NCBI GenBank assembly: GCA_019722365.1
Contig: JADFUC010001285.1
Span: forward strand, 124,001 to 188,000
DNA length: 64,000 bases
Direction: 5' to 3'
DNA from: Lithospermum erythrorhizon
Lineage: Eukaryota > Streptophyta > Magnoliopsida > Boraginales > Boraginaceae
Shown in pieces: positions 45,818 to 58,689 of the stretch. The notes beneath the pieces were generated by a model. That model searched no databases. It was not told where the DNA came from and saw only the letters and a program-made list of their open reading frames with translations. The position numbers were made by a program, and so were the translations under genes. How positions within the stretch are numbered: the stretch's first letter is position 1; each line of letters opens with the position of its first letter.

Positions 45818-47615
45818 ATGAAGTTGAATTATTATTTTGGGTCCTCTAGAAGGGGTGACTTTGATTTGGAATCAGGGACCATTAAAAGATCAAGAAAATC
45901 AAAAAGTTCAGATTTTTATCCCATCAGAATGTTGAAATCATTAGGTAGTCGTGTTCGATATTATTACAATGTGTATCCGGTTAGGCTGTTTTCGATATTG
46001 TTATTAGTTGGAATCATAATTATATTTGTAGGATCTAGCTATGAAAACCGGTATCGAATGATGGGTAGTTTTAAGAGATTTGATAGAAGTTCGGATGAGT
46101 ATCCGTTTCCTAAGCTAAAGAATCTAGTTATGGTTGCTGGGCATTCTGTTTATACGAGTAGTAGGTGTGAAAAAGTTGATAAGGAGGATGCTTGGTATTT
46201 AGAGCCGTATCAGAAGCATCCTGGCCAAGCTGCAACTTTTGTAGAACATATTGAGAAGGGAGTTGAGTTAGCGGAAAATGATGATGAGGCGTTGCTTTTA
46301 TTTAGTGGTGGTGAGACACGGAAAAATGCTGGTCCTCGTAGTGAAGCTCAGAGTTATTGGACTGTTGCTGAAGCTAAAGGATGGTTTGGTAAGTCTTGCA
46401 TTTTCTTAATTTCACCATTGTAAGTTTAAACTCTGACCTTTAGCATTATAGTAGTGATTGTTTAGAATAATGTCTTCCTATCGAGCATCCTCATTCTTGT
46501 TCACTAATCAGCATACAAGCTTTTACCAGTGTTTCCCCCATCAGTATGCTAACTTAGCTGAGCCTCTAACAGAACACCCAAAGGAAGAGATTATACAGAT
46601 GGTTACCTTGGAGTTTCTCACGTTTGAACTATCTCCAGTATAGACCGGTAACAGTTGCATACTGATGTTAATACCCATTTCCAGATGATTGGAAATAAGT
46701 TACAAAATTGTTGGATCCAGTCTCGTCGATTGAAAGTATCTTAGATGCAAAATAGATTCTGGATCTAGGAGATCAGTGTCCTGGAGTTTCATTAAAGGAT
46801 AGTCTTCAACTCTTCATTGTCTTGGACGCTGATGTTTACGTGTATGAATGGTACTAACTACTAACATTAGAAATTATAATGAGAAGGGGATAACAATTAG
46901 TTCTTGTTGGAGACATTTACGTTTTTCTCGTCTCATTTCCATATGCATCCCTATTCACTCTGCATGATTTCAACACTTCATTATGATTGATCGATGCCTT
47001 AAACTTCACGCAGGAAACCAAGAAACTGTGAGGCAGAGGGCTCTTACAGAGGAGCATGCAAGGGACAGCTTTGAGAATTTGCTCTTTAGTGTTTGCCGGT
47101 TTCGAGAGCTTACAGGCTTGTACCCAGAAAATATTACAGTAAGGCCATCTTGTTTAGCTCCCCAAGTTACTGAATCATTTCTTTATGCAGTTGCTAAACA
47201 GTACTACATCCTTAGTACTAACCCACTCTAATTGCTTGATTCTTAATGATGCTCAAATACTCTTTCGTCTCATATTAGAATATTTAATTTTCAGGTGGTT
47301 GGATATGACTTTAAAGAAGATAGATTTGTTCGTCTTCACCGATCTGCAATCAAATTCCCAGCAACAAGGTTTTTCTATTCAGGCACACCATCCTCCCAAA
47401 CGTCAATAGAAGCAGCTATGACGGGGGAAACACTGGTAAAAGCTCAATTTCAAGAAGATCCTTATGGATGTATAGGCGCACTTCGTCGCAAGAAATTAGG
47501 ACGTGATCCCTTTCATCGGTCCATCCCCTATCCAAATGGATGTCCTGAAATTAGAGGTTTATTCAAATATTGTGGGGTAACAACATATCCAGGAGCCCTT
47601 CCTTGGACTTCATAA
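45818..47615 (+). CDS. DUF218-domain (YdcF-like) single-pass membrane protein
   Basis: Three exons: 45818-46388, 47014-47138 and 47295-47615, with GT-AG junctions in frame, giving 338 residues. The N-terminus is basic and soluble (SRRGDFDLESGTIKRSRKSK). A hydrophobic segment at about 57-73 (LFSILLLVGIIIIFVGS) follows basic residues, so a type II membrane protein with its C-terminus in the lumen is likely. The DUF218 domain begins near residue 100 (KNLVMVAGHSVYTSS) and runs through LLLFSGGETRKNAGPRSEA, ALTEEHARDSFENLLFSVCR and VVGYDFKEDRFVRLH. In bacteria the related YdcF/SanA fold is tied to envelope or nucleotide-binding functions; the plant role is unknown. The sequence ends YPGALPWTS. No defect seen. 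Confidence 0.88.
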
Positions 47616-47629
47616 TGTTTTTATATAGT

Positions 47630-48480
47630 CGAAAAGAAGAAGTAAATCTGAAATGAACTCATATTCATAAATGCTAACCCCCCTCCCCCTCACATCCTAA
47701 TATCTTGCTGAAAAATCCTTGGAATTGTATGACTAACACTTCCTTACCATTTAAAGAAGAAGTTGATCAGTGTTGTAGCTTTCAGATTTTATGTCATAGA
47801 GTGTTTTATCAATTGAAGCCTGTATTGTGCTGAAAATTGTGGGACCATGGACTCATGGAGATTGGAAAATCCATCTTAAATCCCCATTTTGTAGCTGGAC
47901 AATGTAATGTTATTTATTCTTCAAATTGGGAGTTGTGGATACTTGCCTCTCATTGAATGCATGAGAAGTACTGTAATCCTACATATGATCACTTTCGGTT
48001 GTTGTCACAGTGTTGTGTACTGTCCGACTTCTCCTTATTCTGTTTAAGTGGGAGTTTTTTCAAAACATTGGAACCTGTTAATATTAGGCCAAAGTGCATG
48101 AATTGATCAACCCACACGGACTCAATCTTCTCCTTAAAAAGGAACAAGCCACGTATCCTTCACTTAAGTTAAAAGTGAAGGCTTTTTGGCATTGTCTTTC
48201 TCCATCTTTAGCCATTTAAAATTTCATTCATCAGGAGTATATGATGAAATTGCATCATGCCACTCCCAAACAAAAATTTTGGCAAATGATTCAGAGCCTC
48301 CTGAAACTTTTCACGCTTTCGACTTGATAGTCATCAAAAATTATTTACTTATCATTTTATGATTCCAAAATATTTTTTTAATTTTCTATTATATCCCTTG
48401 GCATTAAATAACATGAACCATCTTTTGTCTTGAAATTTTAGATTGTGTTGTTTATTCATATTGTAAGTAAGGCTATACAC
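47630..48480. other. 3' flank of the DUF218 gene
   Basis: The gene-proximal part is probably 3'UTR. No further gene recognised. Confidence 0.35.
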
Positions 48481-48483
48481 ATA

Positions 48484-49070
48484 GGGGCCGTTTGGCTAAG
48501 TTTATTTTTTAAAAACTTATAAGTGATAATGTAACTAATAAGTAGATCACTTATAAAATGTCAAATTTATTTTGACTTATTTGGCTAACGTAGTTTATAA
48601 TGAGATTTTTTTTACATGTTTGGATAACAATAACTTATAAGTTGATAGAGAATTTTTTTGAGTTGCAGAAATATAAATTGACTTATAATTACATTTCATT
48701 TATATCACTTTTTTAATTTTTATGATATAAATAAATTAGTAATTTAACATTTGAAAGAAAAATAATAATTATAACTAAAGATTGTATTTTATAATTAAAA
48801 ATATATTATTTTTTTCAATAAAGAGTAAAAATGCTAAAAAGTTGATATAACTAAAAATTTATATCGTTATGAATATTAAATGAAAGATTAGTAAGGTATA
48901 GAGTTAAATATTGAGGGGCAATGTAATAAATTACTTGATCAAATCAATTTATAAGTTGAAAAAAAATTAGGATTTATTACTTTTTTAAGTTCCAACTTAT
49001 AAATTATAATTAGTCAAACACTTCTTTGAACTTATTTTTGGCCACATGACCAAAAATAAGGTTAGCCAAA
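48484..49070 (+). mobile_element. MITE copy 1, about 0.6 kb, AACTTATAAGTT-rich
   Basis: Starts GGGGCCGTTTGGCTAAGTTT and ends, read inwards, TTTTTGGCTAACCTTATTTTT, an imperfect terminal inverted repeat. The interior is AT-rich with many AACTTATAAGTT palindromes. The copy at 56795-57365 matches it over most of its length in the opposite orientation (for example CATGTTTGGATAACAATAAC in both). Confidence 0.7.
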
Positions 49071-49079
49071 AATCCTTAA

Positions 49080-50960
49080 AAAATGCAATTATGTTTTATT
49101 GTTGCATTAAAAGTTTAAGAGGACAAGTAAATAAATTGGAGGAAGTATTAGTTTTTAGTTTGTTATATTTGCTTATTGTTAGAGTCGATCTAGTGTTGCT
49201 ATTTAATTGATATAATTGAGACATCTATACCATACTCTTTGGCAAAGTTGGGAGTACGGTGGTGCCCTTAAACGCTTCAAATCTAAAACATGTCATGCTG
49301 GGCCGCTTTAATAAAGTGGAAGCTATTTTTAATGCATGGTGATTTTTTTAATTTGACACTCGACTCATTTATATATTTGACATTTATCATCAAATTCATT
49401 TATTATTATTCGATTAAAATTTTCAATTAAAATTATGACATGCCATTATTGTAATAAAAAATTTATAGACCATTAATTATTTGAATATTTTCATATGATA
49501 TATAATAATTAATATTTTCTTAGAATTATTAAAATTAGAATTTTTATTTAATAATTATTACGATGCACAATTATTGATTGTGCCCAAATAAATACTATTA
49601 CAATTAATCAATAGAGAATACAGAGACAACTTTTTTTTTGATAATTTACATAATTAACATTACAAACAAAGTATTAGGTAATATAATCCAGAATGCTATG
49701 AAGGTTAAGGACTAATTATGTCCTATTACATTTAGATCCGAACAAAAGCCCTAATGGGTAATAAAATTGGATCTAAATGGCGGATGGCTATGAAATAACC
49801 TATCAAAACTAATTACAGTGGAGAGTAGTAAGAAAACATTGCAATTTTCATTCACGCGTGCTAAAAAAGTTGCTCCAAATAAAGACTATTCAAAAATCCA
49901 TGACAGCAATTTAGAGAGTACTCAGGTCATTTATATCAATGAATCCAAAACTATAAAAATAGTAATAGGTGTAGTATTTTTGAAGCTTATGATACTAAGA
50001 AGTATGGCTTCTAGGATATATTTAGATAATAATTTTAGATGAGATTGAGTAGATATATTAGGAAGGGTAATCATAGTTTTAAAAAAATTGAAAAATATAG
50101 TGTTATAATACTGTAAATATATATAAAGTGTTGGTTTATGGTGTAAAGTAATATAAATAATGTAAATACTAATATGAGGATGTTGGAGCAAATTAATTTT
50201 ATGTAATGCTAAAGTAGTGTTATTAGTATAAGTTTGTTTTCTAATATTATCATAGGTATTAATATGTGGTATTGGCTTATGATGTTGCCATTTTTAATGA
50301 AAATTTGTTCTTATTGATAAGCCAACTTAATTTGTCAAATTATGCTCCGATATCTCCCAGTGCTACTACTAATCCAGAAGACTAATTTAGTTTTGACCTG
50401 AGATATATTAACAACTCAGATTAGCAGTGACTGTTTAACTTTTGTGCACCATATCTTTCGGGATTCGGGAATTCAACAACTTTATTGAGTTGATAGTGAC
50501 GTTGACAACATCAACAAGGTCAAATAATCGATTGAACCCGAAATTGTTTCAACAAATCACATGACTCTGTGTGTGAGTTGGGGAGGGGGAAAATTGAGAA
50601 GATCAAAGTATAAGATGATAAATTAAAAATATGTTATTTTTATAGGGATGTATATGATTTGATTTGGGCAATTTTTTTATATATTTTCAAATCGACTCCA
50701 TATAGACGGTTTTAAATATTCAATATCTAAATTATGAGGTTCGATTTTAGCGTTTTGGAATTTGGTTTTGGACGATTTTAAATGCATAAATTATTAAATT
50801 ATTAAGTATATATAAATAATATATTTGTAACTAATTATATATTACCTATGTATTACTCCCTAGTACTTTGAGTATGAGTATTTACGTTGGGTTACCTTTT
50901 GCCTTATACTTCATGCAAGAAAGTCAACAAATTCATCTCTGTAGCCTCAAGGCTAAGCAA
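49080..50960. other. Intergenic, no gene recognised
   Basis: AT-rich DNA; small frames at 49818-50191 have no motif. It ends where the LINE 5' region seems to begin. Confidence 0.3.
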
Positions 50961-50969
50961 CGCCAATCA

Positions 50970-53900
50970 ATAAAAAATTGCCGGAATCACACCGGCGGTC
51001 ATTTTTTGATGATGAACACTATTGCCAATCCTTCCAAATTTCTGTAACATGTGGCACCCACCAAAACAAAAGCAAATCAAAAAGTTTGAAGACACGAAAT
51101 GGAAAGGAAAGAAGGTTCTCATCCACCAAAGAAAAATACTTCCACCACCACCACCCTCCACAACCGCCAAATGTAAACATTCTGTCGGCGGTGCTCCAAC
51201 TATTCACCATGGTTTCTTCCGGCCTACTCATCTCTCCCTACTGGCGGCACCGGCCTCCGACCATATCATTTTGAAGGTATTTTACCTACTCCGGCAGCCA
51301 CCATGTCATCTAAACACCACAACTTCCACCATCGAAGAAGTTTTCTTTCACAGTACCCAACCAAAACTTTCTCCAAGAAAAACAAGATTATAAAGTCTTG
51401 TTCATCCTGACATAGCAAGCTCATTCTTGACAATCAATTTGAAGTTCATGATGATAATAGAAGGTTTTGTCGCCCAATCTCATCTCCTCCATCCACAGTT
51501 CAAGGTCAAGGTTATCGCTATCACTCAAAAATATTATATGCAAAATCTGATCATTTTATTTCAATCAAGTTTCTGAAATTAAATGACTGAAAAAATGGTT
51601 GAACTTAGAGATGATTTGCCCAGATTGGTCTCCTTCCGTAAAAATGGCTCTTCGAAAATAATTAAGATTAACTTGAAAATCATTCAATCTCTTATTCCAT
51701 CCAAGAAAAATCGGACAACTAATGGCTTCCAGGAGTATGTTGGTGTTAATAATATGAATGTTGCTACTCATATGAGTGATTTTGAGATGAGACCTCTAGA
51801 TACAAATCTTGGAAAGCAAGCAAATGAAGAAGAGCTACCTCTAGCAAATAAGGAAATCGCCATTTTTTAAATTAATGAAAACAATAAAAAAGGTACCAAA
51901 AGGAAGATGGTTTGTTTGGGACAACCCTCTATGTCAGAATAACACGATGACTATCCAAATATGAAGAAAAAACTTATTGAGGGAGAAGTTATCGAAATCA
52001 AGAAACATTGGCAAATTAATTTGGAGTTTGGTTCCGCAAGCAACATTAACACAATGAAGCTGGAGGGGAGAATGGCATTGGCAGCTCAACAAACAAGTTC
52101 TAGTTCGAGCATGGAGCTAGAGGCAACTCCTTTAATGGATCTGAGTCAGTGTGTTATCGGAGGAGCTCCAAGTTTAGTTAATGATGATGATGACGATGGA
52201 TATTGGAGTAGTTTGGATTCTTTGGATGTGGATGAGATCACCTCAATCGACAATGAGTGTGATTGGACTGATGGAGGTAGACCAAACGGATGAAAAAACT
52301 TGACAAACAACGTGATCTTTGAATTTTCGAACAACTCAGGTAACCAACTAGCCCTTAGATTTACCAAAAACAAGGATTGTTCTGTTTTTATTCATAAATG
52401 TTTGTCAAATTATTTTTCTCTCTACCAAAACGTTATTTTTCTTTCACTAAAACGGATTTGATGGTTGTTCCTCAACAACCCCAAATATCATCATGAAAAT
52501 CTTATCTCGAACTCAGGCCTTGACGGGCCCTCTGCGCTCACTTATCTAAGGCCTCTTGTGGCGCAATTCAAACCAGATATTTATTTTCTTAGTGAAACCA
52601 TTAGTTCCCATTAAGCATGCACTCTCGGCTATCTAGACTTTTCCCGTTACTTCTTTAGTTTCCTCAGAATCAAATCAAGGGGTCTTTGGGTAGGTTTTTC
52701 CTCCAACATTAAAATAAATTCCATTCATCTTTCTAAGCACCTCCTTCTTTTTGAGATTACTACGGAACACAACTCCTCCCGATATCTTGCCTCGTGATTT
52801 ACGGTCATCCTACCAATGTAGACAAGAAACATGGAATTACATATCTCAATATCTCAAGCCTCTTTCTCAATCACCTATCCTTATATGTGGAGATTTTAAT
52901 TAAGTTATCTTCAGCTCGGAAAAATACCCAACCCCAACCAGTACCATCTCGGGATCCTTGCATTTACTCAATTCCTCTTAGAATTCTGACTCAAGATCTC
53001 CTCATTAATGCATTGCAAATCTCTTGGTCGGAAATTAGGCTAATATTAATATATATGAAAAATTGATAGAGCAACGAGTACCTTTAAACGGTCGGGTCGC
53101 TTTTCCTCCTCATCTTGTCGTGGTCTACCTTATCCAAAGACGACTACGGGCCTATCCTTATTATCTCCACCAAGATAAATAAACCCGTCATTTCTAGACC
53201 TTTCAAACTTGAATCTTCCCTCACCCTCCTTTCTGACTTTCCCCATCTTATAGCATATTCTTGGTTTAACACTCCTGATAATCACCCCACCTCCTCTTCT
53301 TCACACTATCTAGTCCAAAAATCTCAAACACAAGAAAGGTCATCAAGTCGTTAAACAATGACAAAATTGGAAACATGTTCTTCAAATCGCTATATATCCA
53401 AAAGACACTAATCAATGGCTTCAAAACTAACCATCAAATTCATCAAATAAATATTACTGTTGATACCAATCTTCGAAATCAACTTGATCTCTTACTTAAA
53501 TCAAATAAGAGAATATCGATTTCCACAAGGATCTAAGCTCACATCAACTTCAGAGTGGTACAAAATGCGAATTTTTTCACTCCCATGTCAAAATACAAGC
53601 CAAGATTAATACCATCCTTGAGCCCAAGGAACCTCGTGCAATCTCATCACAGTGCTAAGTTAAGACATTAGAGATCACTGTAAGAATTACTTTGTGGACC
53701 TATTCAACCCTGTGTCTAATAATCAAGACTCGGTTTTTGAATCCCTAATCCATATGACCAACACTCTTACACCCCAACAAATTGACTACCTTAACACCCC
53801 ATTTTCCCAAGAGGAGATCAAAATGGCTCTCTTCCAAATGTCCCACTACAAATCCCCTGGACCAGATGGCTTCCCAGCAGAATTTTATTAGAAGAATTGG

Positions 53901-56679
53901 GATGTGGTTAGGAAAGATGTCATCAAAGCAACTCTTGAATTCTTGAACAGTGGAGATATCCTCAAGGAAATTAATAACACGCTCATCACCCTGATTCCCA
54001 AAGTCGACTCTCCAGGTTCGATTGGGGATTATCGACCAATTAGTCTTTGTAATTCCATTTATGTGGACGTCAAAACCACGTACATCTCAAACCGCATTTG
54101 GACTCCCTCATCTTCCCCTTTCAAAATGGTTTTGTGCATGGTAGAAGGGCTCAACACAACATCATCATGGCTCAAGAACTTACACACACCATTAGAACCT
54201 CCAAATGTAAAAAGAATGGATTTAATTCCCGCCATCAAAATTGATATTTAGTAAAAACATTTCGATGCACTAGACGAGATTTTCTTCTCAAACTCCTCCA
54301 AAAGCTCAAATTTCCCCCCATTGGATTCAATTGATTAAAGAATGTGTGGCTATTGTACAATACTCCATAATAGTCAATGGTCAAACTCTCCGAACCCTTC
54401 AAGCCTACGCGACCTTAGACAAGGATCCTCTCTCTCCCTCATACTCTTTTATTTATGCATGAAAGCTCTCTCTCCTCTTCCCTTCTCCACCACCAAAATA
54501 CAAAAAATCTTAAAGGAGTTTCTATTGCAGCAAAATGGGCCTCAAGTTTCCTACCTTCTCTTGGCAAATGATACTAGTTCTTTATCCACCTTGATAAAAG
54601 CTCTTAAACACGTTTCACTCAACTTCCTCAACACCTTTCCTCAGAAAGATTTTGTCAAATCATTAGTTTCCCCATTAAATCCATTATTACTGGGCTACCC
54701 ATGCACACCTCAATAATAAAAACTCAAATTTAACAACCCCTCGGCATTTTTACCCCTATTTCGGGAAGTTATCTCGTATCCTCCCGAGATTACTACTAAT
54801 AGAAAGAAAATTTTGCCAACATAATTGAGAAAATCAAAAAAAAAATCCTTTCTTGAGTCAGCCTCCTCAACTTTGCTGTAGCTATGTCACTCTAATTAAG
54901 TCGGGTATTTCAGTCATCCTTGTCTATCCAATGGGTGTCTGCTAAATTTCCTATCATGCTCCTTCAAATATTGATCGAATACTAGCAAACTTCCTTTCTT
55001 TGGGAGGAACCCAATCTTCATCTATTCACTGATTAATTGGGAGTTTCTTCACCGAGACTAGTAAAGGTGGTCTCTGTTTCAAATATTTTCACTACTCAAC
55101 CTACTCTCCTTGCCCGTAATGGTCAGCGATTCTTCACCGTCCCACACCCATGTCTTCTACCTCAAATCAAAAAACACTTTATTGACACTCTCCCTTTACT
55201 GCCCCAATCAAATTAAACTCTTCCCCCGACTTGGAAAATCCTTCACCGTATCATCGCGGCGTATATCGTGATTCAACGAGCCGGACTGGCCGGAAATGGT
55301 TCATCGTCAACATATGGAATGCATAATTCCTGGCTTCCAAGGAGTGATTACCCTAATCTTAAAGCTTTCTTTTAACCCTTCAAAGACGTCTAAGTTACCT
55401 CCTATATTTGTTCCTCAATCTCTAATAAATCCCTCCTTACTGGAATACATCTCCCCTCAATTATCTTTCCTCCCCTAAATTGTTCTCAAGTATCTTAAAA
55501 ATTTGTCCAACAAGAGCTTAATGATGAAAAAATGGCCCAAATACTCTTTATCCAAGGACTCCTACAAACGGATCACACAATTCTCCATCAATGACATGAA
55601 ACTTCCATCCACTCTCTGCCAACCATTCCCTGCACTGAATAAACTTTAAAAAACTCTCCTTCCCCAAAAATTAAAGTATTTCCCTTTGAAAACTCCTACT
55701 CAATAGATTACCACTCATTGACCTTTAGCATGTAAAAACTAAAATTAACATTAACAATTCACTTGTTGTTTGTGTTCCTTTAAATAACGGTAGAGTACTA
55801 ACATCTTTTTTTAATGTTCATTATTCAGATATTCGGGTCCCGCTGAAGTCATTTTACCGACCTCTACTTCTATTCAAAACTTTCTTCTCTTAAAAAATTG
55901 GAAGCATAACAACATATATGAGCTCCTTCTTTTTGGCAGTACTCTTTGGGTTACTTGGCTTATCAAGAATGAAGTTTCCTTTAATCATGAAGATCATCGG
56001 ACTATAAATGGAGTTGGGCGAGCTTCAAAGTTGGCACATGAATGGCTTCAACATTGCAAGAACTTAGCCTCTCATCTCTTAGCGCGGTGACTTCTTCCTG
56101 CGCGAGGATTCAAAGCGACACACTCTTTTCCTCTTTAATCATCTCTACTTTATCTTCCAATGTGATGCCATAGATCGCGTCGAAAAGCAGATACGCAACT
56201 TATCTTGGTATCTCACGAACAAATACCTAAATGGCTCATTGCGATCTTCACTAAAGGTTCGAATAACTATTGAAGGATCTCCTATTCTCAATTCCGATAC
56301 AATGGCAACTCCGACATGCGATGCTCCTACTTCATTTTCCTCGATTTCAATGAAGCAATTTTCACGGAACTCCTCCTCACCAAAGACCTTAGTTTTCATT
56401 CACTTTATATCCTTACTCATGGTTTATTTTCACAAATAAGGTATAGAATGATCGCTAAAACTCATGTGCAATAAAGATTGGGAGCTATGCTTCAAGAAAG
56501 TTAAACAAGACACTGGCGATCTTTTGGTTACCAACTAGTGTTGGTTACTTTCTAAATTTGAAAGACGTTGTTATCAATACTTTTAATTTGGTCTCATGTA
56601 ATCATGCTTCATGTAATAACCGTAAAGGGTATAGACAAGTTTTTTTTACTTAACATTATGAATTATTTATCAAAAAAAA
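50970..56679 (+). mobile_element. Degenerate L1-type LINE (non-LTR retrotransposon)
   Basis: The probable 5' end is near 50970 (GC-richer leader). ORF1-like frames lie at 51583-51870 and 51961-52293. ORF2 begins about 52493 with MKILSRTQ and the endonuclease-like VAQFKPDIYFLSET. After frame breaks, the reverse transcriptase is recognisable: KSPGPDGF at about 53850, NNTLITLIPKVDSPGSIGDY and RPISLCNSIY from about 53970, DLRQGSS at about 54411, and LLLANDT at about 54555 where the F/YADD active site should be. A zf-RVT-like WVTWLIKNEV lies near 55950. The 3' end is TTATTTATC plus eight A residues at 56672-56679. Many stops and frameshifts make it inactive. L1 elements retrotranspose by target-primed reverse transcription. 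Confidence 0.8.
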
Positions 56680-56794
56680 TTCCTTTCCCTTAGTAATTCA
56701 ATTACCCCATTTGAGGGTGATAAGCATTCCTCCCAAATTAGGGTAATCATCCATTACTTTAAATGAAGTAAATCAATTTTAAGAGGTCAAGTTA

Positions 56795-57365
56795 ATAAGC
56801 TTTTTTGTCAAAAAATCAACTTATAAGTCGATTTAATAAAATGAAGTGTTTGGCTAACACTTTCAATATGTAACTTATAAGTTGAAATAAAAAAAGTAGC
56901 AAATCCTAACCTTTTTTTTCAACTTTTTTTGCTCCAACTTATAAATTGGTTTGACCAAGTAATTTACTTAATTACCCATCAATGTTTAACTTTATACCTT
57001 ATTTATCCTTCATTTATAATTTTTAGTTATACCAACTTTTTAACATTTTACTCTTTATTGAAAAACTAATAAATAAATAAATAAATATTATATTTTTAGT
57101 CACAAAATATAAGTTTTATTTATAATTATTTTTTATTCTTTCAAATATTAAATTACTAATTTATTAATATCATAAAGATAAAAAAAAGGTGATATATAAA
57201 TGTGATGTCCTTATAAGTCATTTTACCATTTTTACAACTTATAAGTTATTGTTATCCAAACATGTATTATTATAAGTTATGTTAGCCAAACAAGTCAAAA
57301 TAAGTTTGACAACTTATAAATAACCTAGCTATAAGCCAGATTGTTACTTATGTTTTAAAACACCC
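56795..57365 (-). mobile_element. MITE copy 2, inverted relative to copy 1
   Basis: The reverse complement follows the 48484-49070 copy closely: TTATTTTGACTTGTTTGGCTAAC, then ACATGTTTGGATAACAATAA, then TTAGTAATTTAATATTTGAAAG. The termini carry TTTGGCTAA/TTAGCCAAA motifs. Copies 1 and 2 flank the LINE at about 8 kb spacing. Confidence 0.65.
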
Positions 57366-57449
57366 TCTTAATAAAAACAAGACACAATCTCTGCTCCCAA
57401 ACATCTTAATATCATTTCTAGCTTTTTTAAGTATAAAAATGTTTTATAA

Positions 57450-57525
57450 AACCCTCGCAAGTGGGATTTCAAACTCCCAAGACCTCCTTGCTATGGAGGG
57501 GCGGGTGATAACCACAGAGCCTTAG
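57450..57525 (-). mobile_element. tRNA-derived SINE fragment, family B
   Basis: The minus strand reads GGCTCTGTGGTTATCACCCG, then GGGAGTTTGAAATCCCAC, then GAGGGTTTTATAAAACATTT. The A-box and B-box regions are tRNA-like, and the tail matches the copy at 17900-17975. Confidence 0.5.
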
Positions 57526-57649
57526 TTAATATCATTTCTCAGCTTTATTCCTATCTAAATCAACACATATCACAATCTTTGATTCAATTGCTTTATTTGA
57601 TGATTTGTTTTTTCATTTTTGATAGATATGATTGAAGCTGATATGATGC

Positions 57650-57847
57650 GTCAATGTTGGCGATATCGTTGAAGCTGGTGGATTCAATCCTGGCTTGATC
57701 GTCTTGCTTGTTACAGGGGGGATGGTATTAACATTCCTTATTGGCAATTATGTGTTCTACATTTTTGCACAGAAAACTCCAGGAGAATGGAAAAGAAATT
57801 GAACAAGGAAAGATTGAACAAAAGGTGTTGCAGCTCCAGGAGAATAG
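57650..57847 (+). pseudogene. S1FA-like DNA-binding protein pseudogene
   Basis: One frame reads [31 protein letters not shown] and YVFYIFAQK, which is the conserved central segment of plant S1FA proteins (small, about 70-90 residues, originally described as binding a negative element of a plastid ribosomal protein gene). The basic tail continues in another frame as KKLNKERL (standing for KKKMKKERL), and the terminal GVAAPGE with TAG (57845-57847) is back in a third. At least two frameshifts in under 200 bases rule out a normal product. No N-terminal acidic part was found just upstream. Confidence 0.75.
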
Positions 57848-57849
57848 AT

Positions 57850-58300
57850 GTTTTTGCTACTGAGTTGTCTACTTTTTGCAATCAACATTGTTTATCGATG
57901 CAACTTTGTATTCAAATAGATTTTATCATATTATATGCAAAAGCCAGCGAATATAAATCTTTGTCTCCATATAGTCATATAGGACATGAAATGTTTTATC
58001 ATAATGTTCACTTGTTTATAATAAATTTTATGTTTTTGGATAGTATTAACGTAGATTTTTTTCAATGGAATGCGTAGCGACTATCAAATTTTGTTCATTA
58101 GATGGTACCGCTCGCATTTTAGTTACCTCATGTTCTGGATGAACTACTTCTGTTACTAAAAATGGTATTTTCATCTTCATATGAAGTTGTGCTTTAAAAT
58201 TAGTTTACTAGGGAATTAGTTGTTTCTAAAGATGTATCTGATCAAATCTTATAAATTCCATAAAAAGTTATTGACTCAAGTGATTGTGAGAAGTTCATCT
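57850..58300. other. Downstream of the S1FA pseudogene
   Basis: Possibly its former 3'UTR at first (open frame 57787-58077 crosses it by chance). No gene recognised. Confidence 0.3.
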
Positions 58301-58304
58301 TATT

Positions 58305-58684
58305 GGCATGGGCGGATATGATATTGTTTATGGTTGTTCAAATAACTATCAAAATTGCTAAATTTCAATTAGTTAAGAATGAAATTCATGCCAAGTAGGT
58401 TGAATTGTCAAATTCGAGCACTTCAAATTTTTAACCTTTAAGGCTCTTTTTTGTTGCTAAAAAACTCTCAATTTTTTACTATTTATGAATCTATATGACT
58501 TCATTTGATTATTAAATTGTTTATCTTCTAAATTGTACAACTTTTACAATATTTTATTTTCTTATTAAATGTTCATCTGATATAATATTCTTCATTTGAA
58601 TTCTTGATTTGCTTATCAAATACAATGAAAGTTTTTAATATATATTTCGAATCATCACTCTGATTCACCTAGATCCGCCCCTAC
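58305..58684. mobile_element. hAT-like repeat with GGGCGGAT ends
   Basis: The left end GGCATGGGCGGATATGAT and the right end, read inwards as GTAGGGGCGGATCTAGGTG, form short inverted termini of a type common in plant hAT-derived repeats. The interior is AT-rich and non-coding. Confidence 0.4.
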
Positions 58685-58689
58685 TTATT

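Noticed and set aside
51019..51393. Overlapping ORFs in the LINE leader
   Set aside because: Several frames on both strands are open because of low-complexity CCACC repeats; none shows a domain.
56145..56399. 84-codon minus-strand ORF inside the LINE 3' region
   Set aside because: It is antisense to the LINE tail and has no recognised motif.
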